Numbered from the stretch's first letter, positions 18,849-27,550 are shown. The stretch is 64,000 nt of DNA from Ferruginibacter sp. HRS2-29 (GCF_024343615.1 NZ_RJUB01000003.1:1-64000), one strand, 5' to 3'. A program made the numbers and translations. Notes: generated by a model not told the origin, from the letters alone.

Positions 18849-19448
18849 CTAATCAATACTTAAAAGCAAAACTTTCAATAACTCTTCTATTGAATAAAAT
18901 GGAGTCTGTTCCGCAAATCCAAAAGTATTTTTCCGAGTACTCACAAAATATTCGTTAGTTATTCCATTGATGACATTAATAGTTTGAGCACTTTGGTCAG
19001 TGGTTTGTAAGTGGATATTTGTTCTTTCTATTAGCCATTCCATTGATTCATCGCTCAATAACCGAACTACCCCGATGTTGAGATTACTCGCATATGTAAA
19101 CGCAGCAGCCTGCAAACTTGAAGTTGAAAAGAAAAGGCATTTACAATTAGCTCTGGCCACCTGCTCTTTTTTGGCATAGAATTCTTCCAAATTATCAATT
19201 GAAACAGGAGAATCATAATCTTTACATTCAATTAAAATTATCAAATTGGGACTAACCGCCCCTGGTCTATATGATTCTATTGCAAGATCAAAAATTATAT
19301 CTTTTTCCCTGTCTTTCGAAAAATAACTCTTCTTTTTAAATATAAATGAGTGTGTGGGGGAAACAAAAAGTTCCTCATTCATCATGGCCTGCAATAAAAC
19401 GTTGTATACCCTTTCTTCAAACAAATCACCCTTTTTAGTAGAATTCAT
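18849..19448 (-). CDS. PD-(D/E)XK (Mrr-like) nuclease-fold protein
   Basis: The 199-residue protein shows the restriction-endonuclease-like core: GDLFEERVYNVL helix (7-18), D54 in DIIFDLA, E74-x-K76 in LIECKDY, then a helix and the strand-helix LFFSTSSLQAAAFTYA followed by NIGVVRLL. This matches the order of Mrr-type nucleases. It lacks a separate DNA-recognition domain. The ATG at 19448 is preferred over one at 19505 because the latter would overlap the divergent ImmA/IrrE gene. Low GC content, unlike the flanks, suggests transfer. Defence or repair roles are possible. Confidence 0.65.
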   Translation of the reverse strand: MNSTKKGDLFEERVYNVLLQAMMNEELFVSPTHSFIFKKKSYFSKDREKDIIFDLAIESYRPGAVSPNLIILIECKDYDSPVSIDNLEEFYAKKEQVARANCKCLFFSTSSLQAAAFTYASNLNIGVVRLLSDESMEWLIERTNIHLQTTDQSAQTINVINGITNEYFVSTRKNTFGFAEQTPFYSIEELLKVLLLSID

Positions 19449-19471
19449 CTTATTGCTATAATTTTGATTGT

Positions 19472-20188
19472 ATGACAGTTGAAGGATTAGTAAAGATAAA
19501 TTCAAATGATATTGAAAATAAAGCTACAAAGCTTTTACTACATTTCCATCCGTCTTACTTTAAACATTACCTTTCCACTCCACTCCTTTCAATTGTAGAT
19601 TTTTTAAAAGAAAAACATAAAATAATTTTTGATTTTGATACTAGCTTGGGTTTCAATAATGATAACTACAAATTACTTGGCGCTTTTAATCCTGCAAAAA
19701 GAATTATACTGATAGACGTTTCTTTGAAAGACGATTTGGCAAAATTTAATTTTACACTTGCCCACGAATTAGGGCATCTGGCTCTCCATCGTAACTTGAA
19801 AATCAAATATGATGAAACGGATGAGGATATCCCTACAGAAACCGCAACAGCCCCTTTCTTTAAAAGAGATCTCAAAAGTGATATCGACTGGATGGAATGG
19901 CAAGCAAATACTTACGCCTCTTGCCTTTTATTGCCAACTGAAATCTTAAAAACTGCATTAGTGAGTTGTCAAAAACAGCTGGGCATCTCTCGTACGGGGG
20001 CCATTTTTGTGGACAACCAACCTTGCAATCAACAATCATTTTTCCAGTTAATCAATTTGCTGAGTTTGAAATTCGGGGTTTCGAAATCGGTAGTTGAATA
20101 CCGGCTGCTTAAATTAAAATTGATTGATGATAGGAGGCAAGGGTACCAGTCTTTAAATGAAGTATTGCGAAATTCTAAATATTCATAA
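19472..20188 (+). CDS. ImmA/IrrE-family metallo-endopeptidase
   Basis: This 238-residue protein carries a zinc-peptidase site: HELGH in FTLAHELGHLALH at about 99-103, and a downstream glutamate helix in DWMEWQANTYASCLL. Both are hallmarks of ImmA/IrrE (COG2856) enzymes that cleave XRE-type repressors. The C-terminal part holds a helical segment typical of the family (FGVSKSVVEYRLLKL). It starts 23 bp from the divergent nuclease gene, so the pair shares a promoter region. A likely target is the XRE protein encoded at 18492, which is an inference from the family. Confidence 0.88.
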   Translation: MTVEGLVKINSNDIENKATKLLLHFHPSYFKHYLSTPLLSIVDFLKEKHKIIFDFDTSLGFNNDNYKLLGAFNPAKRIILIDVSLKDDLAKFNFTLAHELGHLALHRNLKIKYDETDEDIPTETATAPFFKRDLKSDIDWMEWQANTYASCLLLPTEILKTALVSCQKQLGISRTGAIFVDNQPCNQQSFFQLINLLSLKFGVSKSVVEYRLLKLKLIDDRRQGYQSLNEVLRNSKYS

Positions 20189-20365
20189 GGCATTCAAAAA
20201 AGTAGTTTGTTGTTAAGGTTTATCTGTGTGGTCAATAATCTTTGCTACTCATTAAACAAACTCGGAGCAAGTAACTGATTCCAATTAGCTTTTAGTCATA
20301 TTGCCCTCAAATAAACGAAGCGAGTCTTTAAACATATTTTTTAGAAATAGGCAATTAGTCAAAGT

Positions 20366-20884
20366 TTACTTCCCCTTAAGTCTTTTTCTAAGTTTGAGAT
20401 TCATCTCATCGATAAAGGTCTCATTACGCAATTGATTCACTATATTCATAAATTGATTTTCGAACTCTTCGTAATCGAAATCTGCCTTTGCCAAATCATA
20501 AAAGTCCACGTCAACAATGGCAAATACAGCCTCATAGAAATTTTCTAGCTTTTTGACAATCTCCGTAGGAAGAAAAAGTGAATGTTCAATCAAGGCGCCC
20601 CGGAATAAATCTGTTGCGTCATCCAAATCTTCTTCAACTTCCTCTATCATTTCATCATCGTAAACTTGAATTTCTTTTACAGCAGCAATATTTTCATCAA
20701 TAACATCTAGCATTTCATAAGCAGCCACAACCAGAGGTTGAAAGTGATCTAGTTGATATTTATAAATGTGATTTTCATTTTCAAGAGTACGCGAATTTCT
20801 GTAAACCTTATAACTAACAAGTGCAGCAAATAATGCTACGAATGCCGAAATACAAGAGATTACAACTGATACATCGATTTTCAT
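20366..20884 (-). CDS. Membrane-anchored acidic helical protein, unknown family
   Basis: The 172-residue protein has one N-terminal membrane helix (about 5-27, VVISCISAFVALFAALVSYK) and a long, acidic, helical tail with clusters such as DDEMIEEVEEDLDDATD and a basic C-terminus (LRKRLKGK). I do not recognise a family. The layout, an anchor plus coiled helices, resembles small effectors or scaffolds in mobile islands. It belongs to the AT-rich block with the nuclease and ImmA genes but is separated from ImmA by 177 bp and points the other way. Confidence 0.65.
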   Translation of the reverse strand: MKIDVSVVISCISAFVALFAALVSYKVYRNSRTLENENHIYKYQLDHFQPLVVAAYEMLDVIDENIAAVKEIQVYDDEMIEEVEEDLDDATDLFRGALIEHSLFLPTEIVKKLENFYEAVFAIVDVDFYDLAKADFDYEEFENQFMNIVNQLRNETFIDEMNLKLRKRLKGK

Positions 20885-21055
20885 ATTTTTTTATTTGATG
20901 AGTTGTAAACCGTAAGTAATTTAATGGAAAAGCTACAATTGCAAATATTTCGCCAACGTTGGTGTAAAATACATCATTGCCCAATCTGACCAGTATGGAT
21001 ACCGCCACCCAATACAGTATGACTTTCGTTCAAACAACCCCTCTCATGCGTAAAC

Positions 21056-21114
21056 TCTCAAACCCCGAAGGGGTTAAATATATATTACCTACGGGCCGCA
21101 GCCCGTGGCAATTT
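21056..21114 (+). repeat. Double-hairpin repeat, copy 2
   Basis: The first hairpin is AACCCC-GAA-GGGGTT (21061-21075). The second is ACGGGC-CGCA-GCCCGT (21091-21106). Spacing and order match copy 1 at 18754-18808. In the second stem both arms have changed together (CATGC/GCATG versus CGGGC/GCCCG), so pairing is conserved rather than sequence. Confidence 0.6.
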
Positions 21115-21137
21115 CAATCTGTGCTGTCCATCCCCCT

Positions 21138-21476
21138 TTACACCTTCTTCACAAACTCCGATTTCAGCGCCATCGCACCAAACCCATCGATCTTGCAATC
21201 AATATTATGATCGCTATCTACCAGGCGGATGTTCTTTACTTTAGTGCCTGCTTTGATGCTCTGGGAAGCGCCCTTCACCGGTAAATTTTTGATAGTGATC
21301 ACCGTATCGCCATTGGCAAGGATATGGCCATTGGCATCTTTTACCACAAACCCTTCTTCTTCCGCTACTTCAGTTTGCAGAGACCATTCGTGGCCACATT
21401 CGGGGCATACCAGCAATTCATCCATCTCGTAAGTATACGTGGATTTACACAAGGGACAGGGAGGAAGAAGATTCAT
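21138..21476 (-). CDS. yjdM: YjdM/PhnA zinc-ribbon protein
   Basis: This 112-residue protein matches the YjdM (formerly PhnA) family along its length. It has a four-Cys zinc ribbon (C7, C10, C24, C27) and then the strongly conserved core [20 protein letters not shown] followed by [19 protein letters not shown]. Despite the old name it is not tied to phosphonate breakdown here, and its role in most bacteria is unknown. It stands alone, between the AT-rich module and the tandem hairpin array. Confidence 0.92.
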   Translation of the reverse strand: MNLLPPCPLCKSTYTYEMDELLVCPECGHEWSLQTEVAEEEGFVVKDANGHILANGDTVITIKNLPVKGASQSIKAGTKVKNIRLVDSDHNIDCKIDGFGAMALKSEFVKKV

Positions 21477-21531
21477 GTGAAATGAGTTTAAGTGTTAAAA
21501 GGCCGCAAAGATAAAGTTCTTTTTAAATATA

Positions 21532-21990
21532 CGTGGCATATCTAGCCGCCGAGAAACAGAGTGGCTTTTTTTTGCCGGGAAGACGGGAAGAAGTCAAGTA
21601 AATTATCCTGGCCTCTTCCCGTCTTCCCGGCAAACTTTTCCTCCCACTATTACAAAAGAAATAATTCGTGCATTCGTGGCATATCTAGCTACTGCTGCCC
21701 AGAAACAGAGTGGCTTTTTTTTTTGCCGGGAAGACGGGAAGAAGTCAAGTAAATTACCCTGGCTTCTTCCCGTCTTCCCAGCAAACTTTTCCTCCCACTA
21801 TTACAAAAGAAATAATTCGTGCATTCGTGGCATATCTAGCTACTGCTGCCCAGAAACAGAGTGGCTTTTTTTGCCGGGAAGATGGGAAGAAGTCAAGTAA
21901 ACTATCCTGACTTCTTCCCGTCTTCCCGGCAACTTTTCCTCCCTCATTGCAAAAGAACTAATTCGTGCATTCGTGGCATACCTAGCCGCT
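21532..21990. repeat. Tandem array of about 146-bp hairpin units (three full, one partial)
   Basis: Units begin with CGTGGCATA at 21532, 21675 and 21826, with a last partial start at 21972; periods are 143, 151 and 146 bp. Each full unit holds a T-run and then a long stem: GCCGGGAAGACGGGAAGA pairs with TCTTCCCGTCTTCCCGGC around a loop of about 20 nt. Copy 3 has GAT where others have GAC, which still pairs as G-U; copy 2 has one mismatch. Short reading frames across the array are created by the repeat and are not genes. It fills the space between yjdM and the regulator at 22046. Confidence 0.9.
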
Positions 21991-22045
21991 GCCGCCGAGA
22001 AACGCCGTTGATCCGGAAACAACATGTCTAATTTTTAATTTTCAA

Positions 22046-22675
22046 CTACCCTGCCAACCCCTTCTTCACCGCTTCCATCACCATCCCCGCCCTTGTTTGT
22101 ACTTTGAGTTTCCGGAACACATTCTCCCTCAGCGTTTGCACCGAACGCAACGATATTTTCATTTCTGAAGCGATAAATTCATACGTATCATCGCTGCAAG
22201 CCAGTTTGGTAAATTGTTTTTCCTGTTCGGTAAAATTGTGAAAGTCTTTATCCAGCTGTATCAACCGTTTAAAGTTGACCGTTTGATCGGACTGGTAGTA
22301 GCCTTTTTTTGCGATGGATAACAGGGCCTGTTCCAGTTCGTTTTGATGGGTTTCTTTGAGCAGGTAGGCACAGCAACCTGCATGGATCATATTTACTACG
22401 TCCTGGTCGGAAGCCTGCATGGTAACGGCCGCTACTTTAATGGCGGGATAATGTTCCTGCAACCAGAGGGCGGTTTCCACACCGTTTATACCCGGCATCT
22501 TGATATCGAGCAAAATAATATCGGGCAAACGTTTCAGGAGCGGAAGCTGCTGTTGCAGCGCTTCCCCGCTATTTACTTCCAACGTGACTTTAAATCCGGG
22601 AAAGGTTTCGATGAGGGCGGTGAGGGCTCCGGTAAAAAGCAGGTGATCGTCTACAACGCCAATTTCGCAGGTCAT
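22046..22675 (-). CDS. NarL/FixJ-type response regulator
   Basis: The 209-residue protein has a receiver domain with D9-D10, D57 in LLDIKMPG, T85 and K107. It is followed by a C-terminal LuxR-like helix-turn-helix (about 147-205; FIASEMKISLRSVQTLRENVFRKL). The HTH is somewhat unusual: the normal LTxRExEVLxLxA start reads FTEQEKQFTKLAC. The ATG overlaps the TGA of the kinase gene upstream (ATGA), so the two are co-translated as a two-component pair. It is the last gene of a four-gene leftward operon beginning at 24410. Confidence 0.9.
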   Translation of the reverse strand: MTCEIGVVDDHLLFTGALTALIETFPGFKVTLEVNSGEALQQQLPLLKRLPDIILLDIKMPGINGVETALWLQEHYPAIKVAAVTMQASDQDVVNMIHAGCCAYLLKETHQNELEQALLSIAKKGYYQSDQTVNFKRLIQLDKDFHNFTEQEKQFTKLACSDDTYEFIASEMKISLRSVQTLRENVFRKLKVQTRAGMVMEAVKKGLAG

Positions 22676-23481
22676 GGTAACAATTGTTTGATGGGTAAAA
22701 TGAGTTGGATGGAAGTGCCTTCCGAATCAGAACGGATGGATATATTGCCACCAAGGGTTTGCATCCGGTGGCGCATGATACCCAGCCCGAGCCCTTTGCT
22801 GTGGGCATGTGTATTGAAACCGATGCCATCGTCGTTGAGGCGAAGATGGATGATACGTTCATTGTATTTGATATGTATGAGCAGCTTTTTGGCTTTTGCA
22901 TGCTTGAGTACATTCTGGATGGCTTCCTGCATGACACGGTACAGGATGAATTGCTGTGCCGGCACAATGGGCAGTGAATGGCTGGTACGCCGGAGAATGA
23001 TGCTGAGTTCGCCCGCGGCATTTATCCTGTCGGTTTCAGTAGCCAATTCCTGGTAAAGATCGAACTGCGACAGCCAGTCGGGATCCAGGAATTTGGCCAT
23101 GTTGCGGATCTCCACCATCGCTTTTGAAATGGCTTCTCCCGCAGCGGCGATCGCCGGGACAGGAGTGGCCACCGCCCTTTCCGCCACGCCGAGAAACATC
23201 TTGGAAGTACTGAGCAACTGCCCTACATTATCATGCAGCTCGTTGGCGATCCTTTCGAGCGTAGCCGATTGTACATCAATGCGGGTCTGCATCAGCTCTT
23301 TTTCAAAATTCTGGGAGAGCTGCTGGTTGGCCGCCAGCAGCCTGTTCTTTTTCATACGGCTGTACACGGCCTGTATGATCACAAACAGCGAAAAAGCCAG
23401 CACGAGTATACCTGCCCCGGCTACGTACGAGGGGAAGGAATTTGTTCCGGCCTGTAACGTGACGAAATAAATGCGATGCAT
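22672..23481 (-). CDS. HisKA_3 sensor histidine kinase with one membrane helix
   Basis: The protein has 269 residues from the ATG at 23481. It has a short external N-terminus, one membrane helix (about 19-42), a coiled linker, H83 in ANELHDNVGQL, the N-box QEAIQNVLKHA, DDGIGF and GLGLGI. With almost no sensor domain of its own it probably reads the state of a partner, and the membrane protein encoded just upstream overlaps it by 61 bp. An in-frame Met at 23727 would put most of that gene in a second frame and is rejected. It partners the regulator at 22046. Confidence 0.88.
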   Translation of the reverse strand: MHRIYFVTLQAGTNSFPSYVAGAGILVLAFSLFVIIQAVYSRMKKNRLLAANQQLSQNFEKELMQTRIDVQSATLERIANELHDNVGQLLSTSKMFLGVAERAVATPVPAIAAAGEAISKAMVEIRNMAKFLDPDWLSQFDLYQELATETDRINAAGELSIILRRTSHSLPIVPAQQFILYRVMQEAIQNVLKHAKAKKLLIHIKYNERIIHLRLNDDGIGFNTHAHSKGLGLGIMRHRMQTLGGNISIRSDSEGTSIQLILPIKQLLP

Positions 23482-24086
23482 ATGAATAAATAATGGATGA
23501 TGATGGCAAGTGATTGAAACGTATGAAAAATACGGGTGGTGTTGGGATAACTCCAATACAACGGATCGATGACAGTAAGCAGGTTGATGAAAAACACCGA
23601 ATGAAAACAAACTGCTGCAGCACAAAGCCAGATGGCATAATCCTTCTGCAGGTTGTGAAGGGATTCCTTGTGCTGCAGGTTTAAAAAATATACTGCAGAA
23701 AATAAAAGCATGGCTCCGCTGAAACATAAAAAAGAACGGCTATGGAAAATGCTCCAGTTATAAATAAAAAAAAGTTCGGCAAGGCTATAACAAAGAACGC
23801 CGATGCCTGTAGTGAAAATGATATACCGTATGCCGGGTACCCTGTAAAAAACAGTATAAAAAACGAGGAACCACACCAACATATCTATCAATGAATAAAG
23901 ATTATAAAATACATTGGGCTGTATATGCCACCAGTGCCAGCAATATTCGGTAAGCAGTTGTTCATTGATGATGCTGATGATATTGAGAGCGAGTAATATC
24001 CATAAAATAACCGGCCCGTTTTTCCGCAGAAAAACAAAGCCGGTTAAAACTGTAAGTAGTCCAAATATCAATATTGCAGTAAACAT
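23421..24086 (-). CDS. Multi-pass membrane protein of the two-component operon
   Basis: The 221-residue protein is very hydrophobic, with about six to seven predicted helices (start 3-20, 26-44, 60-80, 85-105, 115-135, 150-170, 185-205), rich in Trp and Tyr. I do not recognise the family. It lies between a small protein gene (3 bp spacing) and the short-sensor kinase, whose start it overlaps. This position suggests it is the signal-input partner of that kinase, an inference based only on the operon. Confidence 0.75.
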   Translation of the reverse strand: MFTAILIFGLLTVLTGFVFLRKNGPVILWILLALNIISIINEQLLTEYCWHWWHIQPNVFYNLYSLIDMLVWFLVFYTVFYRVPGIRYIIFTTGIGVLCYSLAELFFIYNWSIFHSRSFLCFSGAMLLFSAVYFLNLQHKESLHNLQKDYAIWLCAAAVCFHSVFFINLLTVIDPLYWSYPNTTRIFHTFQSLAIIIHYLFICIAFISSRYRPEQIPSPRT

Positions 24087-24089
24087 ATC

Positions 24090-24410
24090 TTAATCACCTA
24101 CATCGTGATTACAATAAGGCGGGCAGATCTTACTGTAATTGAAATACGCATCTTCTATATCCGTTTCAGCTTCGGTTGGCACAATAATGACGGTGTCGGT
24201 ATTGGCGCTGAACCTGCCCTGCGGGTCATCCTCGCTGTACCTGGCCATGTAAACCCTCACCCCATCGAGTTGATGGGTTTGTTCCAATGCCAGGATAGCA
24301 TCGATGAAATCGCGATCGAGCCAGGCACTTTTGAGAGCGCCCGGCGGAAGCCCCTGCCTGTAATTGTTAATGTAAACTTTTGCCTTGTCGGCTGAAATTT
24401 TTGAGCTCAT
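24090..24410 (-). CDS. Hypothetical soluble protein, first gene of two-component operon
   Basis: This 106-residue protein has no signal or membrane segment. It contains a helical start (KAKVYINNYRQGLPPGALKSAW), an alpha/beta middle (GVRVYMARYSEDD, TVIIVPTE) and a C-terminal ICPPYCNHD with two Cys and a His. A similar protein is often encoded beside multi-pass membrane proteins in Chitinophagaceae, but no function is known to me. It ends 3 bp before the membrane-protein gene and so heads the operon 24410-22046. Confidence 0.7.
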   Translation of the reverse strand: MSSKISADKAKVYINNYRQGLPPGALKSAWLDRDFIDAILALEQTHQLDGVRVYMARYSEDDPQGRFSANTDTVIIVPTEAETDIEDAYFNYSKICPPYCNHDVGD

Positions 24411-24529
24411 TGGTTTAAGTTTTTAGTGAGCTCTAAATTGCTGCGGATCACGTGGATAAAGTTCGTGTAAATTTTCGTTTGTACCACGTGGAGTTGTGCA
24501 GGAAAATGTGAGAAAAAAAACGTATGGAG

Positions 24530-24645
24530 AATGTATGATTTATGATGTATGATCTGTGATATCTAGTAATTCGTGAAGATTATCATTATGGGAACTAACT
24601 TCGCCCCGGAAGAAATCATACATCATACATCATACATCATACATT
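24530..24645. repeat. Inverted repeat of TATGATG-type units, adjoining a truncated gene
   Basis: The left arm is 24530-24560 and the right arm 24615-24645, both 31 nt with about four mismatches, built from the unit ATGTATGAT. The unit recurs at 29674-29817. The right arm ends exactly where the amine-oxidase fragment begins, and the in-frame stop just before that fragment (TAG at 24645-24647) overlaps the arm end. Confidence 0.7.
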
Positions 24646-24647
24646 AG

Positions 24648-25060
24648 GGATCCGAAAAGGGATATGGTGCGCTGGTGCAATGGCTCACAGAAGAATTGCT
24701 GAAGTCTGGCGTAAAAATTATTTACGATACGAAAGTGAAGCCTGTCGACTGGTACAACCACCAGGTTCAGGTAAGTACGGATAACGGGATGCACCTGGAA
24801 GCATCCAAAATACTGATCACCCTTCCGGTCAGTTTGTTATCGGGCAACAAACATGAAAACAGCATCCGCTTCACGCCTGCCCTCCCCTCTTACCGGCAGG
24901 CAGCAGACAACATAGGTTTTGGAAACGTGGTAAAATTGTTTGTTGGTTTGCAGAAAAATGCAGGCCCGAAGATGCGGGCTTCCTCATCGGTCATCATCCA
25001 TAACACAGAAGAAGAAATACTGGCGAAAGCACTGCGCTCCTTTAATACCCCGGAATGTTT
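24648..25060 (+). pseudogene. Fragment of a flavin-containing amine oxidase
   Basis: The open stretch after the TAG at 24645 reads GYGALVQWLTEELLKSGVKI and then DTKVKPVDW, ILITLPVSLL and RFTPALP, followed by VVKLFV. These are the middle motifs of FAD-dependent amine oxidases (monoamine-oxidase/polyamine-oxidase type). The N-terminal FAD-binding GxGxxG part is missing. After about 24955 the expected continuation EDAGFLIG appears in a different frame, then a family-like segment NTEEEILAKALRSF returns to the first frame, so there are at least two frame breaks. The FAD C-terminal motif is also absent. It is a decaying remnant, cut at its 5' end by the adjoining repeat. Confidence 0.75.
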
Positions 25061-25072
25061 TGAAGCCCCTGT

Positions 25073-25273
25073 TTACCGGCTTACTTCAGCAAAGTCAACG
25101 TTAAGGGATTCAACGCTTCCCATCTTATCCTTGTACAACAACTTCAGGATGGGTACTTCTTCCATAACATATTCTTTCATGTCGTCGGGAAGCAGGTCCT
25201 TATCCCAAAGTTCGATGAGGTATTCCAGTGTTTTTACGTGGAGATTGGCGGCGGTGATAACAGGTGTATTCAT
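25073..25273 (-). CDS. Small hypothetical protein, 66 residues
   Basis: The ATG at 25273 gives MNTPVITAANLHVKTLEYLI and so on: a helical, acidic small protein with no signal. A longer frame from 25363 would add an unlikely Cys/Tyr-rich leader. The rightward amine-oxidase fragment read through this region is only antisense. The family is not recognised; the 5' side is followed by a divergent GAF kinase remnant. Confidence 0.5.
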   Translation of the reverse strand: MNTPVITAANLHVKTLEYLIELWDKDLLPDDMKEYVMEEVPILKLLYKDKMGSVESLNVDFAEVSR

Positions 25274-25466
25274 GATGTGGTGTGGGATGTAAAAATAGTA
25301 CGAAGCAGAATAACGAACATTATAAAATATTGATAAAATGTTGCAGGATATAATGTTTAACAACCCGGGAGTGAAGTTTAAAAAAGCCGAAGCAGGAACC
25401 TGTACGTACCGGGGGAAAGTGTAGATGAACAGTAGACACCATTACTTCTGCACACATTGTTGCCGC

Positions 25467-26698
25467 ATGAAACAAAAATTTTACCTTGTATCCAATTTGT
25501 CCCCCATACCAGTAAATTTGAAACAAACACCGATAGCAGATCCCGCCATAGCAGCCGTAAGTAACATTCCCCTGATAGATACATTACTTGAAGTGGTGTG
25601 CCACAGCACCGGTATGGGCTTTGCCGCCGTAGCCAAGGTAACGGAAGACAGGTGGATGGCCTGTTGCGTACGCGACGAGATATCGTTCGGCCTGGGGCCT
25701 GGTGGAGAACTGCCGGTGAAGACCACCATCTGTGATGAGATAAGACAGAGCCGTGAACCGGTGGTGATAGACCATGTGGCAAAAGATGCGCAGTTTGCCA
25801 TGCATCATACTCCCGCGATGTATGGGTTGCAGAGTTACATTTCGTTCCCCATTATACTTCGCAACGGGGAGTTCTTCGGCACGCTCTGCGCCATCGACCC
25901 CAATCCCCATGTTGTAAAAACGGATGAAACAATGGGGCTCTTCCGTCTCTTCAGCGACCTTATCTCCTTTCACCTGAGTGCCGGGGAAGAACTGCAGGTA
26001 GCCGAAAGCTTGCTGCAGAACGAACAGAAACAATCGCGGATGCGGGAACAGTTCATTGCCATACTCGGGCACGACCTGCGCAACCCGGTTACGGCCATCT
26101 CTACCAGCGCTCAATTCCTGCTGCAACTTTCGCCGGATGAACACGTTACCAGGATGGCTTCATTGATCCACAACAGTACCAAACGCATCAATATACTCAT
26201 CGATAACATGCTCGATTTCGCCATGGGCCACCTGGGCGACGGCATCGTGCTCAATGCCACTTCCAATACCAGCCTGCGCAAACACTGCTGCAGGTGATAG
26301 CAGAAATAGAAGTATCGAAGCCGGAGCAACTCATACAGACACAATTTGACTTATCGCTGCCTGTATATTGCGATGCCAACAGGGTGGCGCAATTGTTTTC
26401 TAACCTGCTGCGCAACGCGGTATCTTATGGCAAACCCGGCGAGCCGGTAATAGTGAAAGCCATTACCACCAACGATACGTTCACTCTTTCTGTGATCAAT
26501 AAGGGCGAGCCGATACCTGCGGAAAAAATGGCGAAATTATTTCAGCCGTTTTCGCGTAGCGAAGAAAACAAGGGGCAGCAAGGCCTGGGGCTGGGGCTTT
26601 ACATTGCCGCAGAAATAGCCAAGGCGCATGGCGGTACTTTGACGAGTTCCTCTGACAACAAATCCACGAAGTTTACATTGGAAATGCCTGTGCGATGA
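25467..26698 (+). pseudogene. GAF-domain sensor histidine kinase broken by a frameshift
   Basis: The first frame holds a GAF domain (SNIPLIDTLLEVVCHSTGMG onward to FFGTLCAIDPNP), a linker and a HisKA domain (ILGHDLRNPVTAISTSAQFL). It then runs into a stop at 26295 soon after GIVLNATSNTSL. The HATPase domain (NRVAQLFSNLLRNAVSYG, then GLGLGLY) continues in another frame from about 26280. Reading across, SL-QTLLQVIAE is restored if two bases in the CGCAAA stretch near 26276-26281 are removed. So this is one kinase gene with a small indel, or a sequencing error. The N-terminus is uncertain (ATG at 25425 or 25467). It is the type used for red-light or redox-linked kinases, but no chromophore Cys was seen. 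Confidence 0.8.
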
Positions 26699-26870
26699 AA
26701 TCCTAAAGAGCATCTCCTTATCTATATCACCGAGTAAGTTCATGGGTAGTTTCTATCGTCCTCATTTTTTGAAATTTCCACCGGGATGAACCTTTTTTTT
26801 GAAACCCACAATACTTCATTGTCACATGAACAAAGAGCTGAATACATAGTTTAGAAGCTGTACATTCACC

Positions 26871-27422
26871 CTACACCCGTTTGGGCTGATAATATAAAAT
26901 GATCGCCCCGCCTGCAAAGGGTTTGGTTTTTACAAGTTGAAGGTTGATCGTTTCGGTGATATCTCTAAACAGCGGCAATCCGCTCCCGGTCACAACGGGA
27001 TGTATGCAGAGCTGGTATTCGTCTATCAGGTTAAGTTTGGTAAGGGCCACGATCAAACCGGGACTGCCCACCAGTATGTCCTTCCCGGGCTGCCGGCGTA
27101 GAGCGGATACTTCTTCTGCGGGATCCTGATCTGCCAGGCGGGCGCTTTTCCAGCCGGTATTTTGCAGGGTGCGGGAAAAAACGATCTTTGGGATCTTGTC
27201 GATCGCTATGGCAAATTCTTCCATGGACGGCTCGGCGGTTGGATCTTTCAAAACAGATTTCCAGTACTCCATCAATTGAAAAGTTTTTCTGCCATATAAA
27301 ATAACACCTGCATCATTCAAAAGACCGGTATAATGCTTATGTATTGCTTCATCAGGAATACCGGCGGTATGGTCGCAGAAACCATCGACTGTCATGTTGA
27401 TCGCCGCGATTAGTTTACGCAT
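26871..27422 (-). CDS. Dihydrofolate reductase/RibD-C family protein
   Basis: This 183-residue protein has the YyaP/YwjB-type fold: MRKLIAAINMTVDGF at the N-terminus, GVILYGRKTFQLM, DKIPKIVFSRTL, DILVGSPGLIVALTKLNLID and HPVVTGSGLPLF. These match the NADPH-dependent RibD C-terminal/dihydrofolate-reductase-like family, usually annotated as a putative reductase of pyrimidine or flavin-like substrates. The true substrate is unknown. It stands alone, facing away from the small membrane gene at 27551. Confidence 0.88.
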   Translation of the reverse strand: MRKLIAAINMTVDGFCDHTAGIPDEAIHKHYTGLLNDAGVILYGRKTFQLMEYWKSVLKDPTAEPSMEEFAIAIDKIPKIVFSRTLQNTGWKSARLADQDPAEEVSALRRQPGKDILVGSPGLIVALTKLNLIDEYQLCIHPVVTGSGLPLFRDITETINLQLVKTKPFAGGAIILYYQPKRV

Positions 27423-27550
27423 ATTTTCTTTATTTTTAAATAAATATCAACTGGCTGTACCCGGGTTGTGAAGATAAGGCTTCCGGCAATAACCCATATG
27501 ATCTTCCCCTGGAATAACCCTTGTATTTCAATTCTTAATTCTTAATTAAT

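Noticed and set aside
21532..21990. CRISPR array
   Set aside because: Whole 146-bp units are repeated with no unique spacers between short repeats.
21561..22025. Overlapping short reading frames on both strands with repeated peptide GRREEVK/KKSSKLS
   Set aside because: They are translations of the tandem 146-bp hairpin units; the peptide repeats come from the DNA repeat, and no start context or family supports them.
24675..25292. Intact 205-residue oxidoreductase gene starting at GTG 24675
   Set aside because: The family similarity starts upstream of the GTG, lacks the FAD-binding part, breaks frame near 24955, and the C-terminal third is antisense to the gene at 25073-25273.
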